Source: Karalla daura
Taxonomy: Eukaryota; Chordata; Actinopteri; Chaetodontiformes; Leiognathidae
Direction: 5' to 3'
DNA: 64,000 nt
Assembly: GCA_029224185.1 (NCBI GenBank)
Contig: CM055207.1
Span: 15,468,544 to 15,532,543 of the forward strand
Shown piece after piece: positions 10,397-22,588 of the stretch. Each line of letters begins with the position of its first letter. Position 1 is the stretch's first letter. Both the position numbers and the translations under genes were made by a program. The notes under the pieces were generated by a model. That model saw only the letters and a list, made by a program, of their open reading frames with translations, made no database searches and was not told the DNA's origin.

Positions 10397-13300
10397 GGGT
10401 GAGCTTTAAAAGCCTCACTTTCAGTCTTCCAAGGTGATTATGCATGCACCACCTTGCATGCTCTGCTGGCCACACTAATTCAGTGCTGGACCTTCTCCTT
10501 TCGCACATTCTTTCATTTATGTGATTCAGTTGTGTGAACCTCTCTCCCTCCGCTCTCCTCCTCCACCGTTCTGCTCAAGCATTTCAACAATTTTGTCCTC
10601 GAGTGTTTGTTTACTCCTCCCCGCGCGACTCTCGCCTCTCTCCGCGACGTTTGCTTTGTCCGTCTGCGGCGCAGAGTGGCATCGGGCCCCGGTCTCCCTG
10701 GCAACCCCCACAGCAAAGAGCCTGTCAGTTTTGACAGCGCCTTTGAAATGCAAGCAGCCCCCCCCCCCCCCCCCCCCCCCCCTCTCAGATTTATTCAGCA
10801 TCGTCGTATTATCACACATCATTGAACGCTGTGCGGGCTGCTGCTTCTGCTTGCGAACCGCTGGGACCCGCCCGCCATAATGCTGCACAGCGCGAGCTCC
10901 ACACCGAGTACGGAGGTGCTGCTAGCGAGGACTAGCGTGTTAGTCAGCAGATGGCTAGCAGTGGTTTAGCTTAGGCTAGCATAACGGGGCGTGGAAAACA
11001 CACTCAGGACAGCGTGTAAATGAGCGAGCATCGAAGGGGCTGGCTGTGTTTGGTTTGTTTTAGCATTTGTGCGAAACCAAGCTGAGCTAAACCACGCTAA
11101 CTACGCTAGCAAAAATGTTGCAGCTGTTTCGGCGAACACTGAGCCTCTCTGAGGTGTTTCTGGACTGCCGAAAGCTCATGCACTGCTTGCTCTGCGTTGA
11201 CTAGTCTCCCTAGATGTCGTTCTGATATTATTTCATTAGCGTCAATAAATAGTCAAGAAACTCAACTGTGCCATATGAAGAAGGGGTCTGGAAATGAAAG
11301 GCATTATCATCATTGTTGTTCAAAAACATGGCGGATTAACCAAGAGGCAGGCAGCGGCGCTGTCGCGTTCAGCTAGTTTTCTACTCACGCACATCAAATT
11401 GAACCCACTGCCGCTGACAGCAGACAGCATGGGAGCAGTGCCCAAGTCTAATGGCTTTTTGATTTAGGTTACCTTCGTATTTAGAGGATTAACGGAATGT
11501 GGATTACAGCCACAGCAAAATGCACTGTTTGCATCCCAAGTCACGGCCCCACGAAACAAACAAGCGGCCGGCGGGGCCCGCGCGCCCACTGCGACGCTCG
11601 CGCGCGGCACCGCCTTGCTTCCTTCAGTCTAGAGATCAAGAGGCCACAGCTGGTGGCTCGCCGTGCCCTGGTTTTACGCCCACGTCGCCGCCAACGATCA
11701 AACGGGGAGGCTCGAGCGGCGTTTGGACGCGGCGCTCGGGGACGGGGGACGGGGTGGGGGGGGGGGGGGGGGAAGAACACCAGGGCGATCAGATGTGTGT
11801 CGCGACCTCGAGCCTGAGGGAAGCCGCGGAGCTCGCAGACGCTTAACACTTTCGCTGCCCCGCCTGGAGATTTGCTCCCTTCCTTTGTGAGCAGTGATCC
11901 CGCGCAGGGCAGACGGGCTAATGGGATCCCGCGTGATGCAACCTCTCACCTCTCTTAAGTACGGGGGAGCGGCGCGGTGGATGAACTCCTCGACTCACGG
12001 CGAGGTGCCTATCTTTAGAAGACAAACATTGGGATTAAAAGGCAGGGAAGCGGGGTGGGGGGGGGGTGGGCTGGGCTGGGCTTGGAGGAGGACGCTGCTC
12101 CAGTTGTGGCAGATAGTAGGTCAGAGGAGCTAACAGATGGCCAGGAAACTCCCTTCCTCCCTCCCTCTGCTACCATCCGCCTGGGATGTCCTACAAAAGC
12201 TCTGTGGGCTTCTACCTACAGCCACTCACCAGCAAACAGCTTGTGCCCCCGTCTCTAGAGAGTGCCCACTCGGGACCGTGGAGGGCCATTAAAAATAGCC
12301 AGTGAGTGACAACTACCGTTTTACAACGCGGGTTGTCGTGACAGGGAGATGGTTAAATGACAGAGCTGCTGTGGAGGCCTCGGTTCCATCCTGACGGCTA
12401 GCTACAACGGGATTGGCTAGCGCCGCTGCGGTCTTAGCTGGCGAGTCGGTAAACCCTCTCCCCCCTCCTCCTCCCCGCCGCCCACAGCAGCGCGTCAAAC
12501 TGCTGCGGCTCTCTCCTTCTGGACTCTCCGAAAAAAAAACAGATCTAATTTTGGATTCAGCCAATGGCCTGCGCGGAGGCGGCGCCTCTGGTTTCTCACA
12601 ACAGAGGCGGCATGTTTCCACTCTGCGTCTGCACGTTACCAAAACCAACTTTCCAGCTTGGCTTTTTTTCCTCTTTCGTCCCTCACGCCCACTCACGCGC
12701 TATTATTTCCACCGCTTCTCGGGGGGCGAGAGCTTCACGGCTGCCCTCCTTCTCTGCCACGGGGCACCGAGTGATTAAGGTGATTACGATGCACAATGTG
12801 AGACCCGCCCCCGCGCTATCTGCCCCGGCGTCACAAACGCTTGTGTGACACCGACGTAATCAAGCTAATAAAGCGCGCGGCGGCCGAGAGCAGCACATTT
12901 CCTCTCCGCGGCTGTGTGACACCGCTGTTAATTGCTTCCCACCACAGGTTAAACATGTCCAGAAGTGGCAGGTAATTGCTTCTCCTAAATCCTCCTTAAA
13001 ATTGGGGGTTAATCCAGGTCCCAGATGTGCATACAACGAGGATGGAGCCCTGGCTGCCATCGCCCTGGACCACTCTCTCTCCCCCGGCTAACAGAGTGGA
13101 CAGGTTGGGTGTGCCGTAGAAACAGTTGCCTGTCTGTTTTGGCTGACCAGCCTTTGGTCAGCAGTCATGTCGAGGCTTAGCGCTGACTCTGGGACATAGT
13201 GGCAGGAGAATAAGGTCAGAAACAGGGTCACCGCCTGCAGAGGGATGCAGCTTTACACACACAGACACGCAAACAAATACGCATATTATACATCGCATTC

Positions 13301-14582
13301 GTTACTCACTGTATTCTAATATATTGTTATTATGCGTATGCAGTTACATGTTGCAATGTTTTGCTCAATGCCCCCCCACGACACAGGAAGTTACGAGGTT
13401 AATTGTGGCATGGAGTTTCCTATTTTGCATCATTCAATTGTTGTGTGTGGTTTCGACTTATTTCCACTGTCACCTCTAAGCAAGAGGGTCTCCGGTTTGA
13501 AACTTGGTTTGCACGTTGACTGCAGACTGAAATGCCCCCGTCCGTGTGTCCTGTGATGGACTGGAGACCCGCTCCCTGCTGTTGCCCTATGACACCACTG
13601 CACAATCTAGGTCGAATCATAGGTGCGAGGAAAATTCTTTCTACTCCTGCCCATATTTTTAGCCAAACCTTTCATACTGTGACACATGTGCCTTCATTGC
13701 AATGAGCACAGACGCTGTAGTTTATTTAAAGCGGCAAATGCGAGTTCAGTAACTGAAAATAGACGCTGACAAATGCACTGCGGTGTCCAGCAGTCTCTTT
13801 TCATGATGCAACGGCTGAGGTTTTTGTTGTGGATTTACGGTTTCAGAAGAGACTAACAGGTTTGGGACGCCGGCATCGTTGACTTTGGCCTTCTCACCCG
13901 CGTTGATCAGATTGGTCGACGTTGGACGCCTAAACTCCGCGTCCATCCATCTCGGTGCGCGTCTGGGAGGTAAACCCCCCGACGCGGCCCCGGTGACAAC
14001 TGTCACGGCTGCCTGGGCTTGACGGGATGGCGGCAGGACGGACGGGACGGAGCAGCGCTCAGACGTCGGGGGCGGGACGTTGCGCAACGCGGCTTGTCGC
14101 AGCGGCCTGAGCGAGTGGGCGCGTCGCATGAGCGCTCGCGACCCACCGCCACCGCCGCCGCCGCGGGGCCGGGAAGTGGGGCAGAGTGACCTTGCTGATA
14201 ATCCGTCTGGTCTCCCACCCCTCCTGGCTGTGAGTAATGCACTGCGCGAGGCGCCGCAGGCCCGCCGAGTCGAAGTAATAGACAGTTTGAGGATACCTCG
14301 ACATATGGTGATGCATTACCTCTCCCCGGGCGATCTCTCACCGGCTGACCTGAGCAGGCAGGCAGGCGGAAACCCACCGAAGGTCGCGCTTTTTCCGGGG
14401 CAAATTGCGCGAAGGCAGCCCTCGAAATGCGCTCATTAGACGTTCGGCGGCCCCGGTTTATGACAATGTAAAAATAGCCGGTGTTTGTGTTAATGACACA
14501 TTGCAAGAGAAAATCATAGGTGTTCTTTGAAGAGCCTGGCAGGACTGCTGCGCGGAGTTGCGTAGGCAGCAGAAACCCGAGA

Positions 14583-14613
<31 letters not shown>

Positions 14614-16769
14614 AGTGTGATGATGGGGGGGGCGGGGGGAGGCTTAAAAGTGTGAGAGTCAGCTAGGTGATGAGCGAGGAAAGGTGATGCTGCCGCATGA
14701 AAAATAAAGCAGATTATTCCTGGCGCGGAGGGAGCGCGGCACAAATCCGGCGGACGGCGTCTTCTCTCCTGCTCCCTCTCCCCTTTTTAATCTGTCCTCC
14801 GACCGAAAGGCGGATAAATAATTAAAAACCCCCGACGTGCCCGCGCGCGCTACAAAACGCAACGCGGCGTCGATGGCAATTACGCGCCGGAGCCAAAACA
14901 AACACGCCGGAGGAATAAATAAGGCATGCGGGGCGGCTTCCTGCGCTCGAGGAGGAGGCGGCCCCTGCAAAGCGAGGCGAGTCTGTGACGATAACAATGC
15001 TGCTATTTTTACTAACAGTGGGAGCCTGGTGACAAGGAGCGAAGGGGAGAGGAGAAGGAGCGAGGGAAGGAGTGTCATGAGGAGCGAACAAAGGGTCTAG
15101 TGTGAACGCGACCCGAAGCAGAACTGCTATTTTCTGCCAGTTTGAGCAGACGGAGGGACAGACAGAGAGACAGACAAGAGAGACAGACAGACAGACAGGA
15201 ACGTGTAGTGTAAAATGGGGACAAAGAGCGACACGCCCAGACGTCCAACCTCCATCCCCACAACGACCCTCAACTGCAGCCAAAAGCTGAAGTGCCGCAC
15301 GGAGGCAAACGTGCACCAAAAAGTGGGCACTTCCTGTTTGGATGTGACACCAAATGACACCGTGACTTATGAACAGGCGGTTATGCAGTCGAATGCCATT
15401 CGAGCCACATAATTCGAGTCCCTCCCATTTGACCTCATCCAACCCCCCCCACCCCCCACCCCCAAACCACTCTCATCCACCCCTACATGAATCTCCATCA
15501 CAAAGGCCGCACTGATACAGTGTGAAAGGGCTCACTGGGAGGTTATCCTATGATGACGACTGCAGGGTCACAACCGAATTCCGCCTTTTGGCCAAAGCCT
15601 GTGAGTTATGACTTCTCCAACGCGGCATCCATATCCCCCTCCCCAGCTCTGATCTCATGAGGATAAAATATTTGACACAAGTTTTGTCTTTTATTTTTCT
15701 TTCTATTCTGCAGTACACCTGCTTGGAAGAAATACCAAAACGGGGCGTAATTTATGTGGGATTTGAGGGTTTTTTTCCGCAGACAGTCTAATATATGCTT
15801 TCCAAAGACATGACTGTCACTGCATATGATTAGACCAACAGAAGAATCAAAATGTGAATGAAATTCTTTAAAAGGCTTAATTTCACATAATGTGACCTGG
15901 AGTGTGTGTTGTGTTGTGGTTGCATGGACAGGTATGTAACATATCGTGAGTCATATTGACTGTGGACGATTCACAGACAATCTGCTCTGAGGTGGTGTGG
16001 CTGCAAAGGAGTAATACCACGTTTCCATGCACGTGTTATAAATGAACAATATTTAGTACCAGAATATTGAAGATTGGGAAAAGTGAATATTAGAGAATAC
16101 TGAATACTGGGATTAGGAGTATTAACTGCAATGCATATTAGCCCGATAACAACTGAGACACAAGGCTGTAAAGATGATGCTTCTTTGCTTGTTTTCAGTC
16201 TTCACTGTACACTAAAATAAGTTAAGCTGAGCTAAGCTGAACTAATCATCTTTTCCCTGGAGCCATGAAAGCAAACAAACACGTCCGACTCCTTAAAACT
16301 CGACTACGATCGCGGCTGAGCTCAGGTCGCCGTCATAGATCGTCTGAAGTTCCACACGAGGTTGCTCGCCCGTGCTTGAGGTTTGGGTGGAAGCGGATAT
16401 TGAAATGTGAAGCTCTCCCGGCTCGACACTGCGGGCCGATGTGCAGCCATGTGGAGGGAACAACAGCAACTTTCAACTTGACTGGTCATGATACGGGACA
16501 GGAGCCCTTAGTCACTAAAATGGCTTTCCGCGTGAGGGGATGCGTGTGATACACAGTCTCGGCGCGCCTCGAGGCCTCGAGGCAGAGCAGAACAGAGCAG
16601 AGCAGAGGAGCGAGGCTTTCGCTGCAGAGGATCGGATGCTCCTCTCCGGATCATTACACCACCCCCAGACACTTTAAATCAACACTACCTCCTCCTCGTT
16701 TCTCCGGCTCCCTCACGTCGCCGCTCCAAGAGGAGATCACAGTCGCTGTTCTCACTTCCTCTCTCACGG

Positions 16770-16818
<49 letters not shown>

Positions 16819-19377
16819 GCGCTGCATTGCTCACGCAAGCTCACCATCCACTGTCCACTCACCATAGCATCCGCTTCTCTAAAAACAGGACTAATTATCC
16901 AGGCCCCTTTGTTCCTCCTCCCCTGGCAATTATTTGCAGAAGCATCTCCCACCGCACGGCAGATAAGCATCTACGCCGCAGCTCTGTCGGGGCCCGTGTC
17001 AGCTGCACAGTAGGAATGCAGGGCCGGCCATTAACAACTGGCTAGAGTGCGGGGAGGGTGTTGGTAGTGTGCAAAGCCCCGTGTTGACACGGGATAAAAT
17101 CAAAATGTCAGCATCACTCTGACGGGGGAGGGGGGGGGGGGGGGGGGGGCAGGGGGCTGAGTGAGTTCATTAAAAACAGCTGACAGCGCCGGCTATGTCT
17201 GCGGCCCAGCTGATAAGCTTTAAGGTCAACTTCGGTGTATGAAAAAGAAAGAAATAAGGCAAAAAAAAAAACAAATCACAGACAAAACGGACTGCAGACG
17301 TGATAGCGAATGAGAGGAGAGTGCACCCTCAGCAGTAGCGGCCTCATTAGAGACCAGGCTCTGCTGGCATGCCGTGAGAGAGATAGGATCTCCACGTTCC
17401 ACCTGCAGCTATTGTTCATCCTCACTGGAATCTGTGCATAACACCTAGCGCGGCCCTTGTTCTTGGCTATCTCCTGCTGCCATCTCCTCCTCAACGGTAG
17501 CTAAAGTCTCCATTTGTCGTCCTTTTGTAGCCTGAAGAATGCAGAGCAGTGTTTGCTGCTACACTTCGGTCGCCTTTGTGACGAGGCCGTATCTAACAGG
17601 AGCATCTCCACTCCTAACTTGCTACTACCCAAACATGTCCCCTCTGCTGCCTTTCTCTTCACCCTGTGGCCTCTTGACAAGTGCTTAAACCCTGACCTCA
17701 TGCTGACACTCCTGCCCTCCCGTCCCATGGTGGTCTGGAGAGTGCTGAGCAGTATTTACTGTGACACCAAGGTCTCGATTGTGTCACGTCTCTTGTTGAT
17801 TAGGTTTATGCAAGGAATGCAAGGTCAGTGTTTGCATGTCCACAGGCAGATTTGACGTTATTTTACATTATGTTTCATTTACTACTATTGCTATTGTTCA
17901 CAATGTCTCTTCCAAAGCTGTATGATGATGATGATGAATACAGTTGCCTGTGAAGGATCTCAGTCATCCAGGTGATGGTAGGAGCTACAACATACAGGAA
18001 TTGTGCTTATCAAAAGGACTTCTTCTTCTGGTGTGCTGTTCCAGGGGTCCAGTTCTTTTGATCTGTGACACCTAAAAATCAATAATAGTGATTGATTGAT
18101 TGTCTCACCTTGATGGGCTCCGTGCTGAAGCGGATCTTCCGGGAAGGGGGCGGGTCCTCCTCAGCAGGCAGCCCGACTATCTCCACGCAGCTGGACTCCG
18201 GCTCGTACCGGTCGTCGTCCTCCTCCGCCTCTTCCTCCTCCGCCTCCTCCTCCTCCTCGTCCACCTGGCTCCCTCCGAAGTCCTCCCCCACCGCGCTGTA
18301 GCTGCTGATATCCACAGACACGTCGTCCCTCAGCGTCCTGTCCTCCTCCGCCTCCCTCTGCCCGCTCCCCGGCTTCTCGGCTCCGTTCTCCACGCCGTGG
18401 CCCTCGCCTTTGACCTCCGCTTTCACTTCCGCTTTCGCCTCGACCCCGGCATCCGACACAGTCTTTCCCCGCGGCTCGTCCCCGGCATCGCTCAAGTGTC
18501 CAACGGTTTGCCCGTCGCCCTGGCAACCGTTGTTAAGGCCCTGGGTCGGGGGGGGCGCTGCCCCCCTCCCCCTGGGCCCGGTGGCCTCGTCCTCCTTGCT
18601 GCCCAGGGCGCTCGGCGCCCTCTTGGTGATTATTTTCGAGTTCAACACGCCCACCTTGGCGCTGACCCCCCGGGAGGGCAGCGGCGGGGTGGAGGAGAGC
18701 CGGTGCAGGTTGTTGCGGAGCTCGGCGGCCCGCTCGAACACGGCGCTGAGCTGGCTGACGGTGGGGGACACGGCCTCGCTGGTGTCCAGGCTGTCCAGGG
18801 ACTCCGTGCTGCCGTTGAAGCGGGACACGTCCAGCCGGCCGTCCTGGAAGCTGGAGGCCTTGTCCGTCTTGAGAAGCACCCGGGTGGTGGCCAGCTTCTC
18901 CAGCTGCTGCTTCTCCTGCTGCTGCTGCTCGAAGATGCGGCGGGTCTCCTGCAGCTTGGAGTAGCTGGGGGACGCGGCCCTCTGGTGCCCATTCTCCGGC
19001 TTGGGGTCGAACTTGTTGACCCGCTCGGACACGGTGGAGCCCAGCTTGAGCAGCGCGCTGTGGTCCACGTTTTCGTTCAGGCTCCCGGCTCTGGGCAGGG
19101 ACAGCCGCACCGATTTGTCCGCGCTCTTTGCGGCGTCCTCCCCCTCCGCCTCGGCCGGGGAGGTGGTCTGCATCTGCTGGAACATGTTCTTGATGCGGTG
19201 CACGTTGGAGCCGTACCTGCGGCCCCGGGGCCCCTCCTGCAGGTCCCCGTTGGCCGCATTGTCTTTGACGGGCTTCAGGGCCTGCATCCCCGCCTCGTAC
19301 GCGTTCCTGTGCGGGGATGGGCTCCGGAGGGTAGAGCCAGAGCCGGTGCTCTTGGATGTGGATTCGGTCTTCATCAT
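3867..19377 (-). CDS. ppp1r9b: Spinophilin / neurabin-2 (protein phosphatase 1 regulatory subunit 9B), complete
   Basis: Scaffold that targets protein phosphatase 1 to actin-rich sites such as dendritic spines. Coding exons in transcript order: 19377-18109, 9291-9159, 7934-7814, 7598-7494, 6403-6271, 5281-5129, 5052-4999, 4917-4688, 4550-4454, 3917-3867. They sum to 2346 bases, 781 residues (human about 815). Exon 1 (423 residues) is the Ser/Glu-rich actin-binding half and ends with the PP1-docking motif RKIRF at residues 413-417. Exons 2-5 encode the PDZ domain (about 461-550, GLGI loop at 471-474). An acidic linker and a long coiled coil (about 630-781) follow. Phrases such as IGREKPGEQSEVAQLIQQT and YQALERKYSKAKRLIKEYQQ match spinophilin rather than neurabin-1. 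The start is the first of two adjacent ATGs in an ACC-ATG context. The donor after exon 9 (GTGCAG) is weak, and the last 25 residues diverge from mammals while keeping coiled-coil character. Confidence 0.95.
4108..4134. repeat. (TG)n microsatellite in the last ppp1r9b intron
   Basis: Uninterrupted TG dinucleotide run, about 13 units, flanked by TA-rich sequence in the intron between 3917 and 4454. Confidence 0.9.
4556..4593. repeat. (GGA)n trinucleotide repeat in a ppp1r9b intron
   Basis: About twelve GGA units on the plus strand lie a few bases upstream, in transcript sense, of the exon that begins at 4550. In the transcript they read as TCC and form a polypyrimidine tract leading into the acceptor AG, so the repeat probably serves as the splice-site pyrimidine tract. 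Confidence 0.8.
6072..6109. repeat. (TG)n microsatellite, followed by a short (CTCTG)n run
   Basis: About 19 TG units in the ppp1r9b intron between 5281 and 6271. A separate run of about six CTCTG-like units lies at 6190-6219, near the exon that ends at 6271. Confidence 0.9.
7373..7409. repeat. (TG)n microsatellite in a ppp1r9b intron
   Basis: About 18 TG units in the intron between coding blocks 6271-6403 and 7494-7598, 85 bases from the nearer exon. Confidence 0.9.
10329..10396. repeat. (CA)n compound microsatellite
   Basis: Two CA runs separated by a short CT/TA-interrupted segment, inside ppp1r9b intron 1. Confidence 0.9.
14588..14613. repeat. (TG)n microsatellite
   Basis: About 13 TG units in ppp1r9b intron 1, followed by a G-rich patch. 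Confidence 0.85.
16775..16817. repeat. (CA)n microsatellite
   Basis: About 21 CA units in ppp1r9b intron 1, preceded by a short GC run. Confidence 0.9.
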
Positions 19378-19383
19378 GGTCGG

Positions 19384-19407
19384 TCAATGGATGCTCAGCG
19401 ACGGCAT
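19384..19407 (-). promoter_or_regulatory. Upstream ORF in the ppp1r9b 5' UTR
   Basis: A short frame of ATG plus six codons (M-P-S-L-S-I-H) ends at TGA 19386-19384, six bases before the main ATG at 19377. If transcribed, it could reduce or gate initiation on ppp1r9b. The 5' UTR start is not known, so its presence in the mRNA is inferred. Confidence 0.4.
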
Positions 19408-21880
19408 GTCTCCTTTCGCAGCCTCCCCCGGTGGCAAATCTGTGTTATCCACCAGCAGCAGCTGCAGCAGCGATCCTCGATCAGGCTAGACCGGCAGATG
19501 GACGAGAGACACAAAAACAACAGATCGCATTAAAGGCCTGCCTGCATCCGCTGCAACCCCTAGTCAAATGCAGCGAGAGAAAGTGAGCACGATGCATCTG
19601 TCATTAGCTCGCCTGCAGATACAACAATGCACACCCTTACCCTGCTGGAGAGCTACATTAGTCATTAAGAAATGTCCGCGCGGAGAAGTGGAGCGGTAAT
19701 GAGCCGCGGATTTACCGCATCTGACGACAGATTGCTTACGTTTAATCCCTTTTTACAGGCAGCATCATTTTGATCTCTTCATTCTGGGAGCTGCAGATTT
19801 CTGGTCCTCCTCTAGCAGTGGCTCAGCGCTGCTGCCGCTGCCGCTGCCGCTGCTGCTGCATGCAGCGCAGAGCCACCGGGTCCTAGCGCCCGCCGCTCCC
19901 ACTCAGCTCAATCCAGATGGATTTACGGTGCCAAATCATAACAACCATGTCTCGAGACACTCTGCGTCAGAGCCCGTCTGCACCTGACTATTGTTTATTA
20001 AACACAGATAAACAGACGGAGCCCAACAAACCCCACATATGAGCAGACTCCTGGAGACAGTGGAGAGGGAAAGCTGGTTCAGCAGGCAGAACCCCAAAGC
20101 AGAGTGTCAGAGCTGCAAGGCATTTCAGTTCAGTCCATCCTTCCAGTCCATCATCTTACCCACCTAATACCCAGTCGTATGCTGGGATCTGCTGGTGCCT
20201 GTCTCCAGCGCACACAGGATGTAGGCAGGGAACACACTCCAGACAGTTCACCAGTCAATCAGACAGCCTGTTCAATTCATTCATTCATTAGCATGGCTGC
20301 TTCAATGAAGACTCTGTGAATTCACAGTAGAATCTACAGCGCCTATTGATAGTGGACTGAATTTTAGTTCATTGTTTAGCTGTCTTGTCCACAATGTAAT
20401 CATTTTTGCCCAACCATCAGCAGTTTTAAGTGGCGAACATCCTGAAACTTACTGTAAGGGGCATAATATTATTATATAATAATAATAACTATACCCAATT
20501 TGAACTGGATGTCTGCCTTGACCCACCCTGCGAAGTGAAATCTACTGACATAGGACAGGAAGAGCAGAAGTGAGAGCAGAAATACTGGGAAGAGGGGTGA
20601 AATAAAGTCCATCTTGAAGAACTTCCTTGCTGTCACACAAAATAATAAATGTATTACCGAGCATTCATGTTATATTAAAGGTATCTATCATGTTATGCAA
20701 TCAAATTTGTTCTATTTCTATTCTATCTGCTCTACGAATAATGTCTTTAAGAGTCCTTGTTAGGAGCAAAAAAAAACTGGGCAGCCTCAAGCAGATCTTT
20801 GTGAGAATGTTCAGTACAAAGCAGGTAGGGTAATGGCTGGAATTCTGTTTATGGCCCTAATTCGATATTCAACCCAAATTTTACCTTTCAAGTAAAGTCA
20901 CATCAAATCTTACATTTCTGAAGGAGCCTCCTCTGCTAAGCTCAGGGTGTAGTAGTTTGAGCAATATAATTCAATATCAATCAGAATACATACTGAGACT
21001 GAGTCATTACAGGTAGACACAGTGCAATATAGTACTAAAGCATCAACTAAAGGCTTGTTCAGGGAGACAGCTAAAGTTGAGACTGGTTTGTTCAGTTACA
21101 GGATGGTGACACCAATAGCGAAATGACCAGCAAAATTGTTGTGCCAACCTGAAACTAGCATAGAAGCATTTTTCAATTAAGCGCACAAGTCACGTTTGAG
21201 TCGTGACTGCAGGTGTTGAGGCACTGCTGTGGCAGCTCCTACATCACGCCACGAAGGCTTGAAGCCACCGTGGTTCATGTCAGCAGAATAACACGGCTGC
21301 AACATCAGGGTCCTGTGGGAGAGTGCTCTCACACGCAAACATGTAACGTCAAATCCGTGCCGTGCCGGCGCTAGGACCCCGCGGAACCCTCTGACGTCTG
21401 ACCGGCTTGGCCAATGGGACAGACGCTGCTCGCAGGCCACATTGTCGCTTCCTGCTCTGCATCTGTGCAGAGAGAGGTGCAGGACAGTATTGCAGGGGCT
21501 AGACAAAGCATTTGTCTTTTTTTTGGAGGAGGAGGAGATGAGACATCAACACGCTCAAGCTCATTCTCCCTTTTATCAGCCACTTCAGTCCCAGCAACTG
21601 AAGCTCCGGCATTAAAGGGAACAATGGCAGGTTAATGTATTGTCAACTTGTCCATCGCGTATCATTTCACTCATTGGAAGGTGACTCCTACCGTCTAAGT
21701 GAATTATTGTGTGTGTGGATGGGTAGGTGTGTATCCCTGCCCAACTGTATGACAGGGCTCAAGTAAAAAGAAAAAAAAAGATTCATAAATCACACAGTTA
21801 TTCAAGTGGGGAAAACACCTGTTACTAAAACTCACAGGGCATATATGAAAACATTTCTGCAACTTTTTGTCATTGATTTA
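19408..21880. other. Divergent intergenic region between ppp1r9b and sgca: no gene seen
   Basis: The first part, to about 19900, is GC-rich with a GCTGCC-type repeat near 19826-19860 and probably carries the ppp1r9b promoter and 5' UTR. A degraded dispersed-repeat copy lies at about 20140-20260. From about 20300 the base composition turns markedly AT-rich. The remaining short frames lack any recognisable protein signature. Confidence 0.6.
20140..20260 (+). repeat. Degraded copy of a dispersed teleost repeat
   Basis: The run of words (ccatcatcttaccc, gctgggatctgctgg, gcctgtctccagcgcaca, gggaacacactccagacag) follows, with many changes, the dispersed teleost repeat whose consensus reads like 'ctgggatagg...cctgtcc...ggcaggg...cctggacagg'. 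Related copies are at 39300-39560, 53190-53320 and 55680-55930. The class is recalled from experience, not searched. Confidence 0.5.
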
Positions 21881-21883
21881 TTA

Positions 21884-22021
<138 letters not shown>

Positions 22022-22588
22022 AGATCTGAAAGAGAACTAAAACAGATATAAAAGAAGTGATAATGAAAGACTGTTATTTCTCCCTAGCTTCCACTGGCTG
22101 CACATTTGTCTAAATGGCATCACTACTGCAGATTTTAGAAGATAGAACAATGCATTTTGAGACTGTCACAGCTTTAGACTAGTAATACTAGTAATACTGC
22201 TCTGTAATGCAGGGAAGCACTTTTTATATACAGAGTTAATATTAGCTTGAGCAATAATATCTGACGTGAGTGTGAACTTCGCTATGTCAAAAATCACCTA
22301 AAATATTCACTGGTGGACTGCAGTGGAGCAGTATGGGAATGCTTTGGAAACATACCTCAAAATGTAACAAAAATGCTCATTTGGTTTAAGAGTGGAGAAT
22401 TCCTGCCATGACATACAGTATGTTGTAATGAGATAATAATAATAATGAGATGTGCCATGCTGCCCCACTCTGCCAGACAGCCATACGGATGTTTTTAGGT
22501 GAGTGTGAAGCAAAAATAGCTCTTACATGTCTTGTGTGCTGGCCAAGCCCCTCTCCGCTTGGCCCTGTCAATCACAGGCCAAAACAAG

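Larger units (their letters stand above)
9292..18108 (-). other. ppp1r9b: ppp1r9b intron 1 (8.8 kb): repeats and possible conserved regulatory DNA
   Basis: Bounded by the donor GTGAGA after 18109 and the acceptor CCTGCAG before 9291. I find no supportable coding exon. Contents: CA microsatellite (10329-10396), C-run (10758-10782), GCTAGC-rich inverted-repeat area (10900-11110), G-run (11756-11772), TG microsatellite (14588-14613), CA microsatellite (16775-16817) and G-run (17131-17149). Dispersed-repeat remnants lie near 13490-13600 and 17940-18060. Several complex-sequence blocks with TAATTA, CTTTGTT and CAATTA motifs (about 12850-13050 and 16830-17050) look like candidate enhancers. This is inference, since conservation cannot be tested here. 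Confidence 0.7.

Noticed and set aside
9292..18108. Search for tRNA or small RNA genes in the large intron and flanks
   Set aside because: No tRNA A/B boxes (such as GGTTCGAATCC) or convincing hairpins seen; I cannot exclude weak structures by eye.
18100..19533. 477-codon plus-strand frame across ppp1r9b exon 1
   Set aside because: Antisense shadow of exon 1; the minus frame holds the PP1-docking motif and joins the PDZ exons in phase.
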